Shown: positions 11,996 through 25,250 of the stretch, piece by piece
Position numbering within the stretch: position 1 is the stretch's first letter
Layout of the letters: each line of letters opens with the position of its first letter
Assembly (NCBI RefSeq): GCF_001640805.2
Contig: NC_066837.1
Coordinates: 17,413,501 to 17,477,500, forward strand
Source of the DNA: Lates calcarifer
Taxonomy: Eukaryota; Chordata; Actinopteri; Centropomidae
Direction: 5' to 3'
DNA: 64,000 nt
Position numbers and translations under genes: made by a program
Notes under the pieces: generated by a model
Databases searched by the model: none
The model's input: the letters and a program-made list of their open reading frames with translations, nothing else
Told to the model about the DNA's origin: nothing

Positions 11996-13990
11996 CTTAC
12001 GCTCAAACCTTTGCATGTTTATCTCCATTTATCACTGCGACAGTCAAAATTAGGCACACCCCTGTAACAGAGTGAGTAGGCCCACCTCTGTTTTTGAGGT
12101 CTCTTTGTCCCATTTAACTACATGAACACATGAATTTGCCCATATTACCTGTTAAAATCATACCGACTGTTGTTATCAAAAAGGAGGCTTTAGAAGCAAT
12201 GGCGTTTTTTGGCCACTAGATGGGGGAAGTGGTGTAAGGTTTGGTTTTCTCTGAGTTATTCCACACACCTTTGGGAGTTCAGTGGGTTCATTCCCAAGGA
12301 CTTGGGAGACACAGGCACTTACTTGCATACTGCTCAATCCTCATTTCTCCCTGGAGTTACATTCAGAGCACAACAAAAGATGGATTTACCGGCGACTGTT
12401 ACCGAGCTGATTAATGTCATCTAGTAATACTAAATCATTCATGTCCACAGACACCATGTCAATAATAGATTGAGGTCATAATCTCCGGTGAAATCCACAG
12501 ACGTATGCTCTGGATGGCCTTTGTAGTTGAATTCTAAGTAGAGCTCTGGATTTTTTTTTTTTTTTCCCCCAAGCAAAAGTATGCAACATCAGATCCATCA
12601 CTATCAAAGAGATTAAGTCGCTTTTGATGTTCCCTGGCCCTCTGTGAGAATTTCATTGTTGATGTTAAGGGCAAATGTGACTGGAGGAGTGGAAAGATGA
12701 TGATATTGTTGTATTTTTCTAGGTGTTTGCAGGCACTTAAGATGGAGATTGAACGGTTACTGAGTAGTCTGCATGCAAGTCCCATTTAAGTGTTCGTAGG
12801 AGCTTAGAACAGAATGTCAAAAACAAGAGAAACATGATGTAAAGTTTTGTAAAATACCACAGGTCTGATTCTGTCATGGTGGAACAGTGTCTCAGTAGTT
12901 AGCATGTTCATGTCAAAACAGGAAGGTGGAGTTCGCTTGTCCCCTGTGTGTCTGTGTGAGGTTTTCCTGAGGTGCTTCAGTTGCCCAAATGGATGGAGGG
13001 ACCATTGTCTGAATGTTAATTTGAATCTGTGTATGTCTTTATCTGTTTGAAGCATTAGTTTCCAGGAAGCTGACCCATACGGAATGTCACTGTTAATTTA
13101 CTCCACTGATGATCATTCTTTGCGAACTTGGCTTGCCCCAAAGTGAAAATCCACTCCAAAGCAGAATTCCCATATGCTATTTGTTTGATCTTAGGCAGTT
13201 TTAATAAATATTTGTGAGCATGAATAACTCTCTCCCAAGTCCACAAACCAGAAAACCCAGAATCAAATTTGTCATGTCATCATGAGATTAAGTCTCATAG
13301 CTGCCTCTTTGGGAAGTGATGCACCGTCACTGTTTTTCCCGTCCATGTGACCTATTTTGTTTGGAAGTAATTGTTATTTACAAAAATGAGCCTGTTTCCA
13401 CATTTTTAAAGTTCTCTTCAGCACCATCAGTCTGCTCACAAAGCCCATCTGTTATTCATTGTCACTGGAGCAGCTCACATACTGGTGCACTCTCACTTCT
13501 AGCTTTGTGAGAGGCTGTCTCACATTCACAAATCTTGTCTAAACCAGCATGCAGAATCATAAAAAAGTGTATTTGCTTAAGCATTGAAAGGATTTCCTCC
13601 TAATGCTGCAGTAGCTGTAATAGTCTTGCATTACCATTTTGCGGGGGTAGTATCAGAGATCCATTGTTAAGAAATAGCATGTCTCATATATGTTGTAATC
13701 TTGGTGAGTGATTAATAGCCCTATATGTCCCAATGGATCCTTTCACCACATCTTGTGTTTGGACAAATAAGCAGATATAGTGGAGGTCTGACCTGACCAG
13801 CCCTGTGTGCCCTCCTACGTCCACACTAGCAATGGTATGGATCAAGTTAACTTTTTAATATAAACAAAATAATGACATTTGCATGTTTATATCGATAGTG
13901 CGTTGACCCCCCCCCCCCATGTTGTATTATTGTGTTACTACCCAGAGAGACTTTGATCGTAAAAAAACTTTCTCATGCTGAGATGACTTT
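11996..13990. other. Intergenic; one old interspersed repeat, no gene seen
   Basis: No exon chain or conserved protein motif was found. A poly(T) run lies at 12550-12565 and a C-run at about 13907-13918. The stretch 12872-13050 is listed separately. Open frames are short and lack homology that I recognise. Confidence 0.6.
12872..13050. repeat. Diverged teleost interspersed repeat
   Basis: The order of motifs GGTGGAACAGTGTCTCAGTA, GTTAGCATGTTCATG, CCCTGTGTGTCTGTGTGAGG, TTTTCCTGAGGTGCTTCAG and a closing TGTATGTCTTT matches, with many changes, a widespread fish repeat whose usual form reads GTGGTTAGCACTGTCGCCTC and later TGGGTTTCCTCTGGGTGCTC (from memory). It is a decayed copy without coding capacity. 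Confidence 0.55.
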
Positions 13991-15600
13991 GGGAAATAAG
14001 CTCCAGGCCTGTAGCGCTACATTTCTCAGACGTGAATCACCACCAGTTATTTCATCTGGTTCCAGTGTGACCAGTCATTTACCATTCAGCGTCTTTATTG
14101 ATCTCGCAACATAATGGTTTGTTAGCCTGGCACAAGAAGAGACCCAGGAGGAGACAGGAAGGAGGATTGTGGTCAGCTCAGCCTCCTGCAGCTAACCAAA
14201 GCAAACACATTGTGGTAGTGGATAGACATTTGTCATGAAAATTGTCATTACTCCAACTGTGCCGCCCTATATCGATAATTCTTCCTGATGATCATGGAGA
14301 AGCTGCAGCCAAATGTCCAGTCTGTACGCACAACTTGTGATGGTTCTACTGTATATTTTTCGTAATGTAAACAAATCCCATGTAAAGACCAAAATCAAAA
14401 ATGATTTGATCCACTAAAACTCCAAAGTACTGTCTGTTGTCTAAAAACTGATTACATTAGTATTTGTTTCCATAAAGACAGGCACTGAAGTTTATTGTAG
14501 TCAGCCTCACATCACCCTGCTGCTGTAAATGCTCAACAAAGCACTAAATGTGTATCAATCCACTGCTTAAAATAGTCCCCAACAAATTACTATTTACCCC
14601 TGTAATATTTGCTAAAAACCACAGTGTGTAGCTGTTGGAGAGAACTACTGAGCCCTTATTAAATGAACTTTCTATTTGTTGACCCCCAGTGCTTCAATAG
14701 GAACCAATGGGCATTGAGGCATAGTGCCACCAACAGGGTAGGGAAGTCAGAATGTATGAAGAGACACACTTACACATTGTTGGTTTTTATCATTGTTGTT
14801 GGCAATAAGGGAAAAATAGAATATTAATATTAATACTATTCATTGCTTTCTGTGACTTTTATGATGGCAGTTTAAACAGGCTTCAGATTTGAGCTTTTCT
14901 TACAAAGCCGGTCGATTGACTGATTTCAGACACTTGGTAAAAGTAAAATGCATTAATATATCAGTTGTTGGGATAAGTTTTCCTGTTACTTCAACATGTA
15001 ACTAATAGTCTAATTCAAGGCAGATCTCAAATTTAATTTTAGCTCAAGTAAAACTAACTCGAACAAGAAATCTGATGCATAAGAAACTGAAGAATATACA
15101 CATCCATAATTAAAACTTAAAACTAATCTTGATGCAAAAGTTTTAGTGTAATCCCTGTCAAAGTAATACAGCCTAAGATTCGACACTCAATCAAAATGTA
15201 GCAGAATACTGCAGGCACAGTATAAGGTCATTAAGAGTTGATTACCATGGAGGAAAATGACCACCAGAGACATTATTCAGTTCCCTCACATCCTTCCATA
15301 TAAACAGCATGCAATATGTGCTGTATCAATGGGACCCTTTTCCATTTCCTCCTCCCATAAATGACCTCCCGCAGTGCATGATAAATTGTACACCCAGTTC
15401 AGACAGGCACCTAGCTCTCTATTTCCCCTCTGTGACTCACCTCCAGTCATGGCTTTTTCATCTCTCCTCCATGTGTCCGGTCATTTTCTGTGCCTGCTCT
15501 TGATTGATCTTGTAACGGCATGTTGACAAGTACAGGAAGATGCCTGTGGTTAGCTAACCACAGCCAGAGCTAACCAGTACAAAAACATAAATAAATTGGC
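13990..15600. repeat. Cluster of related old interspersed repeats
   Basis: Two segments, about 14000-14110 and 15405-15520, align to each other: both read TTTCYC..GTGA.TCACC.CCAGT.AT, then CCAGTGTGACC/CCATGTGTCCGG, TCATTT, and TTGATCT.GTAAC or the like. A second unit at about 14440-14800 recurs at 38.13-38.45 kb. A perfect 20-bp palindrome, CTGTGGTTAGCTAACCACAG, sits at 15544-15563. These look like decayed copies of one or two mobile families; no gene is seen. Confidence 0.55.
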
Positions 15601-17160
15601 TGTTTTGGGGGGAGTAGGGGATTCCGGTAAATTAGAACAATTATCTGCAGTCCACTAGTGAAAATTGGTAAAAGATGGAAACTACAAGCCCTTTGGAAAA
15701 TTTGTCTCAGTCAGGCTAGATCCATGCCAGTGTTATTTAATTTGGGATTTTTTTTTTTTTTTCACAGAGTTTTGGCAGCATTAAATTTAATGACTCCTTG
15801 GCATTTTAAATTCTCTAAACTCTCTGGAAATGGTGAATAGTATTTAATGGCTTGTTTTAGGCAGTGAGGATGTGAGCACATTGGTTGCTCTGAAGTTCTG
15901 TAAGGCAAATTGTATCGTTCCCAAAGAAGAAGGTTCATGGTTTCCTGGTTTCCTGTCATTGTGACTTGACCCAGTAGGACGACAGCCAGAGTGTAGAGAT
16001 CTGGGTGACAGACCATCGAGAAAAAAAATGCACATTGCCTTTGGAAATAGTTGGCAGTTGGCGACTGCAAAGGTTACAATAGCTTGATTACTAAGAGCAC
16101 AGTTTCTTAACTTTGTGATGAAAGAAAAAGGTGCTGCAATGCTTCAGCAGCCCTCCCATGTAGGCTAGTTTGTCACATACCACTTCAACTCTCGGCCTTA
16201 ACACACAGCCAGATTATTGGTGTTTATATTTTAAAACTTAGGGAGCTGTCATAAATTTTTTTGTATATTAGTGTTTTTGGGTAGATTGTTCTGAAAGAAA
16301 CCATTGCCACATCTGGTTAACAGAGGAAGGGCAACACATTTCGCTGAGTCAGAGTGATTGGAATCGGGAGGCGTTTGCCTGAAGTGAAATCTTCAGCATA
16401 TGGTGAAACTGGAACACTGCACCAGTGCTACAAGCCCTGGTCTGGTAAAATCTACTTCCTGTGTGTCATTGTAATCCTATTCTAGGACATTCTTGTTGTA
16501 ACATGATGGATTTTATTAGGGTACTGGAGGAAACAGAGGGAATACATATGCTTTAACAGAAATCCCTCCTGATTTGAATTATAGCAACACATTTCAAGTA
16601 TGCTCAGTGACGGTCCAAGTTGTATTACAATGTAGTCACAACTGTATAATTTTATGAAATGAAATGTAAGCAATTTTGCCATTGCTACAGACATTTTCAC
16701 AGAGAATTGATAGGAAAAAAAAAACAAATGTGGCTGACATCACTAGAGTTTCTCAGGGTTATGTGTACATTTTATGATGCTTCTTCTTCTTCTTTTACAA
16801 AGTGGGGTTGGTTTATACAGCCCGAGATTATTTTTGCTCAGCTTTAGATTTGTTCATATTCTTGTCATGGCCTTCTCTGCAACATAGAAGTAATAATGTT
16901 ATTTTAAATTGGCTGCAGTCCTTCTTCAAGGTCTTGATTTTTGAAGCCACTGGGACGGTTCATATTTCAGTTAATCTGTTCTTAAAGGAATTTCTTTAAG
17001 AATTTTAAAGACTGGACAGTTTTTGAGATTAAAAGATTGATATTATTGCTTCTCTTTGCTTTAATAGTCACCTTACCATTAAATCTACCAAGTAAGATAC
17101 AACTAACCATTACTTTTAATCTGACTATTATTGTCTTGTGTATTCTTGTGTATCATATGG
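15600..17160. other. Intergenic, no gene seen
   Basis: Unique-looking AT-rich sequence with short homopolymer runs (poly(T) near 15750, poly(A) near 16720). No exon structure, RNA gene or clear repeat was recognised. Confidence 0.5.
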
Positions 17161-17400
17161 CCTAGAAAATGTCCATAAAATAATTGAAAATATCACAGCT
17201 CCCCTATTCAAAATGCTGATTTTGTCCAACCAACAGTCTAAAACCCACAGGTATTTGTTTTGCTATCGTAGAAGTCCAAGAAAACCAGTGGAAGAGTGTT
17301 TGGACTTTTTGGCATTTTTTAAACCCTTAACAACAATTGTTGGAGAGCTAAAAATAATTAATCTTATTTTAAAATCCAAAATGTCCTACTAATGTTTCGA
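17160..17400. repeat. Teleost interspersed repeat copy (AACAGTC family)
   Basis: The core TTTGTCCAACCAACAGTCTA, AAACCCACAGGTATTTG and CTATCGTAGAAGTC is a well-known motif string of a very abundant fish repeat whose ends read ATTAATCGATTAATC (recalled). Other fragments of the family lie at 18855-19160 and 20485-20840. Confidence 0.7.
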
Positions 17401-18855
17401 CTGAAAATGAGTTGACATCCAAGCTCAAATTGATCTTAATGTTTACTATGCTGTTCTTAATGCTTCCAATATTCTTACCCCAAGCACTGCAACCCGTTTT
17501 TGGTTGGTAGACAACTTCTTTTCAGTCTTGGACTGAACACCCAGTAATTAAAGGGTTATTTGTCGCCATGTAGGCATCATTTATTGCCTGCAGTACTGTG
17601 CCAGGCCCAGACAGAGGCAGTGTTTATCAGCCATGCAACTACTGACCCTCTGGCCTGTTGGGATGCTGGGCTCGTAGCTTGGCTGGCTGCTACGCACCGG
17701 CCTGTGACGACCTGCATGTCTGGCTGCTCTGCCTACCTGTCTGCCTCCTACTTGCCCGCCCATATCTGTCTTCCTTCCTGCTCGGTAGTCTTTTATTGAC
17801 TGGTCTCTCTGTCCTCTTGTCAGACTACTTGCCTGGCTGCCTTTATGGACATCTGCCGTCCAGTTGCATTTTTTCGCCTCCTGCCTGTCAGTCTTGCAGC
17901 AGTAGCCGGCAGGCTGTCACTCTTCTCTCCTCTCTGGTCGTCTTTTGTCTGTCTGTCCGTCCTGTCTGCCCGGTTGCCTGTCTGGTTGTCTGGCTTCCCA
18001 GCCGAGGGATGGCTGGATAGGTGCTGGATAACAAGCACCCCGCAGACCCACCACTCAGGTATAAGAACGGAGACGGGGAGGGAGGGTGAGAGAAAGGAGG
18101 AGGAGGAGGCAGCGGCGGCTGTGACAGATGAAAGGAGAGATAAATGGAGAAAAAAAAGGAGGAGAGGAATAGGGAGGGAGCACATGCAGCGAGAGAAGGT
18201 GTGGGGAGAAAGGGTGAGAGGAAGGGAAGGAATGAAGTCGTGGAAATAGACGTGCGTTAGAAAGGAATGGGGGAGGCGATGAAGGGGAGGATAAAGCAGA
18301 TGGATAGGTGGGAAAGCAGAGTGAAAGAAGTAGAAAGACAAGAGATGGGGAGACAGAGAGATGAGGCATACTGCTTATTAAGAGGCTTACACTCCACCAC
18401 TGTTCCTTTATTGAATTAACACACAGTCGTACTGTTAGTCTGAGGAGCAGAGCTGTGACTCTGCAGGGGACTCAACATGCACAAAAACAAACATCCACTC
18501 ACTCTATCTCTCTCACACCTTCTTGTACACGTGCACACCCACACAGGCAGTCGTCTAGTATCAGACTCCCGTGTCTCTGCACGCAGTCATTGTGATGAGA
18601 CCTGCATCTGAATTACAGATGAGATCGTCTAGCGTAAAGTGCTGTAGTCAGAGTTGCAAATTTACAGCTCGTTTGTATAAAGCATGACTTTGACTGTAGT
18701 TAACCTCATCAGGCAACCTGGGCCTGGAGTATCTCTCTTTCTGCTCTCCTGATATTGTGGGCAAACGCTCTGCTCTCCTCTGACCCCATTTAAAACGAAT
18801 ATTTTGTCATGAGTGGGCATGAAATAAAGCTATACATTTAAGTTATGAATTGAGT
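17400..18855. other. Low-complexity block: degenerate CTGT/CCTG then purine-rich GGAGA tract
   Basis: From 17580 to 18000 the plus strand is a degenerate pyrimidine-biased CTGTCTG/CCTGCC array. From 18060 to 18370 it becomes strongly purine-rich (GGAGGA, GAGAGAAAG). Open frames here on both strands (up to 173 residues) come from the biased composition, not from genes: they are Cys/Leu/Ser-rich with no domain. The purine tract could form triplex or H-DNA structure (inference). Confidence 0.6.
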
Positions 18856-19165
18856 CATTATTCCTGTGCAGGGCTGAAAAAGTTAACCAGTTTGTTTATG
18901 AACAGGAAATTAATTGGCAGCTATTTATATATATATTTTTTAAGATATTCATTTGCCACTGATTTTAACTGTTAGTTTTGACAAAAAAAGAAGCAATTTG
19001 AAGATGTAACTTTGGGCTCAGGGAATTGCAATGGGCATTTTTAAGATTTTAAAACCCAAACAAGTAATTGATTAGTAAAAAAAAAAAAAAGATTAATTAA
19101 TTAAAGATTAATTGATAGTAATCAATTGAAAATAATCGTTAGTTGAGCTCTAATCCTAGGCAGTA
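18855..19165. repeat. Teleost interspersed repeat copy
   Basis: Contains CAGGGCTGAAAAAGTTAACC at the left, TGGGCTCAGGGAATTGCAAT and GGGCATTTTTAAGATTTTA in the middle, and AATAATCGTTAGTTGAGCTC at the right. These are, in order, the motifs of the abundant teleost ATTAATCG repeat family, in reverse orientation to the 17.2 kb copy in its core. Confidence 0.7.
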
Positions 19166-19357
19166 CAGTGTGTGAGATGCAGCAAAATGATTCTTCTATA
19201 TAAGTACAATGGACTCAGTACAAAAACATTGTGTTCATCATTAAAATATCCAACTAACATATTTAGTTAAACTCCCTCTGCCTTTTATTTAGTGTAGAGT
19301 GGTTGCTCATAGCATTAGCCTACATGCTATTTGCTGAGCTTGTAATTCTATGTTTGC

Positions 19358-19400
<43 letters not shown>

Positions 19401-19680
19401 CATGACAGAGCTGGAAAGGAAGAGAGTGGGGGCGTGTATCAGCCTCTCTGTGTATCTTTGATCAGCAGGGCAGAACCCAGAATCCTCATTCTCCACATTG
19501 CTCTGTGGAGCGATAAGAGGAGTTGTAGCTAGCTAGCTTACACCTCCCACACCCATTTCTACAACACAAAAAACACACACATACACACAGTCTCTACACC
19601 ATACATCACTGAGGAATCTGCCCTTTTAAAGATGAATTACATTCACTTTCCTGTCTCTGTCTGCCTCTCCCTTTTATTCA

Positions 19681-19729
<49 letters not shown>

Positions 19730-20485
19730 CATCTACAAACTGGACAGGCTAATGCATGACCAAGTCCAGGGTTCTTCGTTTCTCCTGCCATCCATTCAGA
19801 AAAATGTAACCCTTTTTCCGCCCTCCTTCCTCCCTCGTCTGTCTCGGCGCATGTGTTGTCTTTCCATGCCTTTTGTAGCTGTGGTCAGTGGAGCCATCTT
19901 TGCAGCTGTATCCACAGTCATAAGTAACTTTCCGAAGGGGAAGGCCCATCCGACAGCACATAACAAAGGAATGTGACCTGACTGTCACAGCTGATAGAGA
20001 TATCTGCGGCCTTGTGTCTTAATTTGCACCCCAGCAGTAGCTGGTGATGGTGTTCAGCTGTTTACTCTTTTATCACACTATCAGGTAATTGCCTTGTAAT
20101 ACAAATCTGATTGTGTAATATTCTATAATATTTTTGCACAGTGAGCCTTCCAATGTTGCAGAAACTATTTATCTCCAATGGAAAACACTTCTTTGGACCA
20201 TGCGCTGTGGGTGGTGGCGTGGATAATCGATGTTCCTTCAATTTTTTTTTTAAGATGAGATTCTGCACTCGTCGTTTAGTAATGACATGCATAGACCTAC
20301 ATTGTGGTATGTTTTTGGCAGTCTACTGTGCTGTGTTGGGGTGCTGCTAGGATTTGGTGGTGACACGTCCTCCTAAAGTAAAGCTGATATGTCATTCACA
20401 TAGGTTAGCATCAGTGGCTGTGGGGAACATAACACATTCTAGTTTGACTCTTTTTAGGCTGACGTAGGCCAATGTGGTGATCTTG
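19165..20485. other. Intergenic with two long dinucleotide arrays
   Basis: (TG)n at 19361-19392 passes into CGCGCG, and (CA)n lies at 19683-19725. The sequence from 19740 to 20000 is GC-richer and not recognisably repetitive. No exon set was found. Confidence 0.6.
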
Positions 20486-20910
20486 ATTAGAGCTGAAAGC
20501 CAATCAACAGAAAATTAATCTGCAACTTCTTCGGTAATAGGTTAATTTGTTTGTTTTTTTTGTTTTTTTGTTTTTTTTTTACACAAAAATATTAGCTGAG
20601 AATATGTGTAGACAAAACAGTTTCAAAATGTCAATTTTGGGTTCAGAACATTGTGAGTGGCAGTTTCTTTTACTATTTTCTGATCAGAGCCGAAACGGTT
20701 TATCAGCTGATTGACAGCAAATTAATCTGGAACTGTTTAGTTTCATAGTAAACTAAATATCTGGATCTTTGACTGTTGCTCAAGACAAAAACTATATATG
20801 ATAGTGAAAATAATTGTTAGTTACAGCCCTGTTTTGTAATGTTTCATGTTCCAAACCAATAATTGATTGATCAGGACAATAACTGACAGACTAATCAGTG
20901 ATGATTGTTA
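20485..20910. repeat. Two tandem or nested copies of the ATTAATCG teleost repeat
   Basis: AGAGCTGAAAGCCAATCAAC with AAAATTAATCTGCAACT begins one copy. A second start, AGAGCCGAAACGGTTTATCA with CAAATTAATCTGGAACT, appears about 200 bp later, and the end GAAAATAATTGTTAGTTACA is followed by GCCCTG. Poly(T) interruptions lie at 20550-20580. Confidence 0.65.
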
Positions 20911-22228
20911 ATGCAGCACTAATTTTGATTCATATTTTGTTTCAGTGATCTAAATCCCTATTTGGTCACAGCAGATTGTTGCTCTGGTTTGGTTCTGCGT
21001 GGTGACCAATCACTGAATGTGACTTGATGAGTCATTCACTGGATTTCCCAAGCGGTGTCCTCAGATGATGCTTAACACGCATGTTAATGTATTCACACCT
21101 CTCATAAGTACTGGACTCTCACTCAGTCACTGTATTTCACTTTGGCAAACGTCCAGTTTACCAAAACCATCCCTTCATTAGTGAATAAATTACTTTGCAG
21201 CAACGCCATCGCATCACCACATAAAGAGGAAAAATACCCCCCCCACACTAATTAACCTGGGCTCAGTTTGTCATGTCCCTGTCAAAGACCTTTCTTAGCA
21301 CGATACAACGATGTAAAACAGAGCTGTCTGCCACTGAATTTTTGCACAGTGTGGATAGAAAAGTGGGCATCTGGTGGAACGACACCTCTGTGCTCATGGC
21401 GGTGTAACCTGGCACCGGCTGCAGAGAGATGGCAGCAGGATGGCAGCGTCGCAGGCAGACAAACAGAGGGAGCGGGCACTGTATCCAGGACGAGCAAGGT
21501 CGCCGGCAGGTTGATTGAGTGCTTGTAGGTGTGGGTGACCTCCTTCGCTTCCCCTCAGTGGCAAAAAAGAGAGGAGAATGAGGGGAGGATGGAGCAGGAG
21601 AGGAGAGGAGGGAGCTAAGAGGTTGTGTCACTGCTGTCTGTCCCACTTTCTCTCTCCCCTCTCTTTCTTTCTTTCTCCATCTCTGTCCTCGTGGTCACAC
21701 TCACAGACACGTTCTTTGTTCCCATACACTCACATATTTACTCAGTACAGTAGACTTCCATACACACTTATCAGGGCACAGTTAAATTATCTCTACCTCT
21801 GTTCAGTATATTCCTACATACAGTATAAATGTTGAGTGTACTTGGTGTGCCTATACACCACATATAAACACCTTGGACCTTGACCGTGTCCGTAATATAG
21901 CATCAAAGTGACGTCCTATAATTCAGAGCCTATGTGAAGTTAATCTGTGACTTTCCCTTTGTCTCAGCCTCCTTATTCATCTCAGCCTGCCCCAGCTTTT
22001 GTACAGGCCGTATTATTGTACATTAGCACAGCCATGGTTGCCGCGCAGCATTGATCACACTTAATCACTGTGACAGACGAGCAGGTTGGTGAGTCAGCGG
22101 GCGTGCACGTCCTCGTGTGTCAAGGGGGTCTACTGCTGAAATGTAACAGGCAGGCTTAAAACCTGGCCATCGTGCAAATGTGAAATGCACAGCAGGGCAG
22201 AGGGGGAGAGGGGAGGTTAGGGTTTACA
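20910..22228. other. Intergenic, no gene seen
   Basis: Mixed sequence with a GAGGAGA/CTCTCTTTC low-complexity stretch at 21570-21690. Open frames at 21263-21646 lack recognisable domains and overlap on both strands, as expected for chance frames. Confidence 0.5.
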
Positions 22229-22745
22229 GGAATAGTTCGACAATTCGCGTATTCGCTTTCTTGCCGAGAGTTACACAACAAGATTGATACCACTCTCACG
22301 CTTGCATATTAAATATCAAGCTCCATCAGCCATCTCGCTTAGCTTAGCATAAAGACTGGGAGCAGGGGGCAAACTGCTAGCCTGCCGTCATCACCTCTAT
22401 AGCTTGCTAATTTACCTGTTCTGTCTCGTTTGTTTAATCTGTACAAAACCCCAAAAGTGTAAAAACAAGATGTGGATTCAGTGGGGGCTATGGACTGGAC
22501 CACTTTTTTTTTGGGCAGACTCGGTAACTTCCAGGAGTCTCTGCTCGTTGCCTGGCAACCTCACAGCAACAAGACTAGATTAGTGAGATTTGGTGGATCG
22601 AGCCAGACTGTTTCCCACTATTTCCAGTCATCATGCTAAGCTAAGCTAATTGGCTGCTGGCTGTAGCTTTATACTGTAGCTACAGATGTGAGAGTCACAT
22701 CAATCTTATCATCTAACTCTGACATTTTGGGAAATACACTTTATT
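22228..22745. mobile_element. Fold-back (long inverted repeat) element, fairly complete copy
   Basis: It begins AATAGTTCGACAATTCG and ends ACATTTTGGGAAATACACTT. Inside, TTAGCTTAGCATAAAGACTG (about 22339-22358) is mirrored by CCAGTCATCATGCTAAGCTA (about 22623-22642), and TTGATACCACTCTCACGC is mirrored by GTGAGAGTCACATCAATCTT-like sequence near the right end. The two arms are therefore inverted copies around a central hinge near 22530. This is a very common teleost non-coding element (recalled). The right arm has lost inner sequence. Confidence 0.75.
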
Positions 22746-25250
22746 GCACAATGTTTTCTCATGATACTGCAGCCATTGATGGAAGTGCTTTTTTTGTTTT
22801 TACAGTGTGTTTTTTAGGCTAGCATCTCATTTGGCCTTTAATTTCGTCATCCTTTTGTCCTTGCTCTTCAACCCTTCGCTGTTGCTGCTGTCGTCTGTCT
22901 CTCCTCGCACAAATCTCTCTCTCATCCTTTCTCCAGCCTCTACCTTCAGGCCTTGGAACGAGCCTTTAAACTCCCACACTCACACCCCTCGTTGGCCTCC
23001 ATCGCCGCGCGAGTTTGTTTTGCTTGTTTTATCTCCTCATACACAGCCTCACAATGCAATTCAGTTGCAAATCGGTGTGCGCTGTGCTCCGTAGTCAGCT
23101 GGATATGCGGAACATTTCTTGCTCCTTCTCCCCTATCGTGCATCTACTAACACCTACCTCTAGGCTGGGTTAGGGATACATGCTTTGTCTGGAATCTGGC
23201 CTTCCGGATGTTTCTAACAGGTGACATTATACACCCTGTATCTATGTCTGCTGAGATATGTGGCCTGGAATGATGTGTGTGTCAATATGGGTGTGTGTTT
23301 GTGTGCGTGTTGGCAGCGAGTCCTTCATCCTCTCTGGGGTCATCAGGGGCACTCACTGTAAACAGATCTTCGTGGGCATCAGCAAATCCCCCTGGCTGGA
23401 GCACGTGCTCTTTACCATTCTATCATTTTCTCTTTCACTCACACACATACACACACACGCAAGCACACGCCGGCAGGCACATAAACACTCCTACTCACGC
23501 ATTCACACATATTCCTTATCTGTTGAACAGAAGTTTCAGTCTCTCCCCCTCTCTGCTCACTCTCTGTCACGCAGTCTCTACCCCTTTCCCTGACAGTGGG
23601 GCCTCCCGCTTGCTTTACCGTTTCCAGGAAGCGGGTAAAACCAGTCTTGAGTTTCCCTCCCCTCCGTTCCAAGCTTCCAGGTGGAGAAAATAGACTCCGC
23701 TGTCGCCCTTGTCCAAATCTGTCCCCACGTTGGAGTGGAAAACAAACAGTGGAGCTGCCTGACAGGTCCAGTGGGACATGAGAACCTGCCGACTGTTTGA
23801 ACGGAGCCCAAGACGAGAAATGAAGGGTTGTTCTTCAAAGCTGCGCTGCTTCGTTTCACCCAGTTCCCTCTCCCTCCTGGCCATGTCATTCATTTGTCAT
23901 TTCTTCCACCTTCCACCTTTTGCTAAACAAACACGGCTGTGAGTCTGCCACCATGACTGAAGCGCCCTCTTACATCACAACCTGCTGTTATACATCACTC
24001 TGAGCCACATAAATAGCAACTTACGCTCTCAGCTGGTATGGAGACGCCACGCTATCAGATGGTTTAGTTAGTTTTGCTTTTCAGGGTGTCCACTTGGTAA
24101 TATGCTGCTACAATCAATATAAACTCTCATGATGAGAACTATTCTAAATTAAGCTGTGATGATTCCTAGAAGGAGAGCGATGTTCAGTTGCTTCTTAGAA
24201 ACGACCATTAATCAGAATGCATTGTCTGCTTCCTCTTCCAAGTAGTACCTACTGCTCTCAGGTCCCGCCTTTTCCTACGTCAAGCCACAACCTGTGCTAC
24301 TACTACGGAGTAAAGCTGGGATGCTGCCAGCATTTACAGGCAGCACTTAAATTATATATTTTAGCAACGTTATTAAGCAGTTTAAAGAGGCAAGTGTCAT
24401 AATATGACCACAAAGTCCTTTAAAAGTTCGTGTTTACATATAACGGTGTATTTGTGAGGATTGTTAATTTAAGGTTGTTACATACACACACGCACTCTTT
24501 CCCATGTCATGCTACACTGAGGCAACACAAGGATAACATGTCATTAGAAGAGATTGATTATTATAGGTTATTTCTATATTTCAGTCACATATGATTTACA
24601 AAAGATTGTAGACCACTCTTTCTCATTGATTTTGTTTTTTTTAAGATTGTATAGAGAGTATTTTTGTCAGGTCTGCCAGGGAAAGAAAACAACAGATTCT
24701 ATGAAAGTCCTTCTAAACTTCTCACACAACAGCTTTCTGCCATTTTGGCAGGTCTCTCAGTGAGCAGTGTTTTGGCACGTCTCCCTCATTTGTGTGTGAT
24801 AGTTGTTTGCTGAGTTTCAGGAAGGCTCACATTGCCAGCGGGCCTGAAACAATAGAGCACGGTTTTCTCAGCCTGTTGCTGCTCGGTGTGGGCCCTCGCC
24901 TGTAAGAGCGAGAGGGAAACTCCGAACTTGCCACCTCCTGCTTCTCCTCCTCCCCCTTCTTCTTCTTCTTCTTCTTCTCCACCTCCTCCTCTTTCTCCTC
25001 CTCCTCCCTCCTCCCTCCTCCCCTCTCTGATGACTCAGAGAAATGTGCTTGGCTTGGCTCCCGCTGCCAGAGCGCAAACCGAAGTCTGATGAAAACGGAG
25101 TGAAATTGACAGAAGATTCCTTTATAAGAATTTGGCTGGATTGAGGCCTTAAGTTTTCTCAGATGTACCGGGTTCAATAAGTGCAATAAAAGAGAAAGAT
25201 TTGTTGAAGATAGATCAGATGGGTTCATGTTTCTTAACTTATTCATACAT
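22746..25250. other. Intergenic, pyrimidine-rich tracts, no gene seen
   Basis: Contains CA-rich patches at 23430-23470 and a TTC/CTC/CTCC array at 24935-25025 that yields Lys/Glu-rich and Pro/Ser-rich frames in all readings. None of the frames has a domain or a conserved start context. Confidence 0.55.

Noticed and set aside
15544..15563. 20-bp perfect palindrome as a regulatory operator
   Set aside because: It lies within a decayed interspersed repeat and has no partner sites; a chance or repeat-derived palindrome is simpler.
17820..18341. 173-residue minus-strand frame, one of the longest in the window
   Set aside because: It spans the pyrimidine/purine low-complexity tract, is Ser/Leu/Pro-rich without a domain, and has overlapping open frames on the other strand, as expected from bias.
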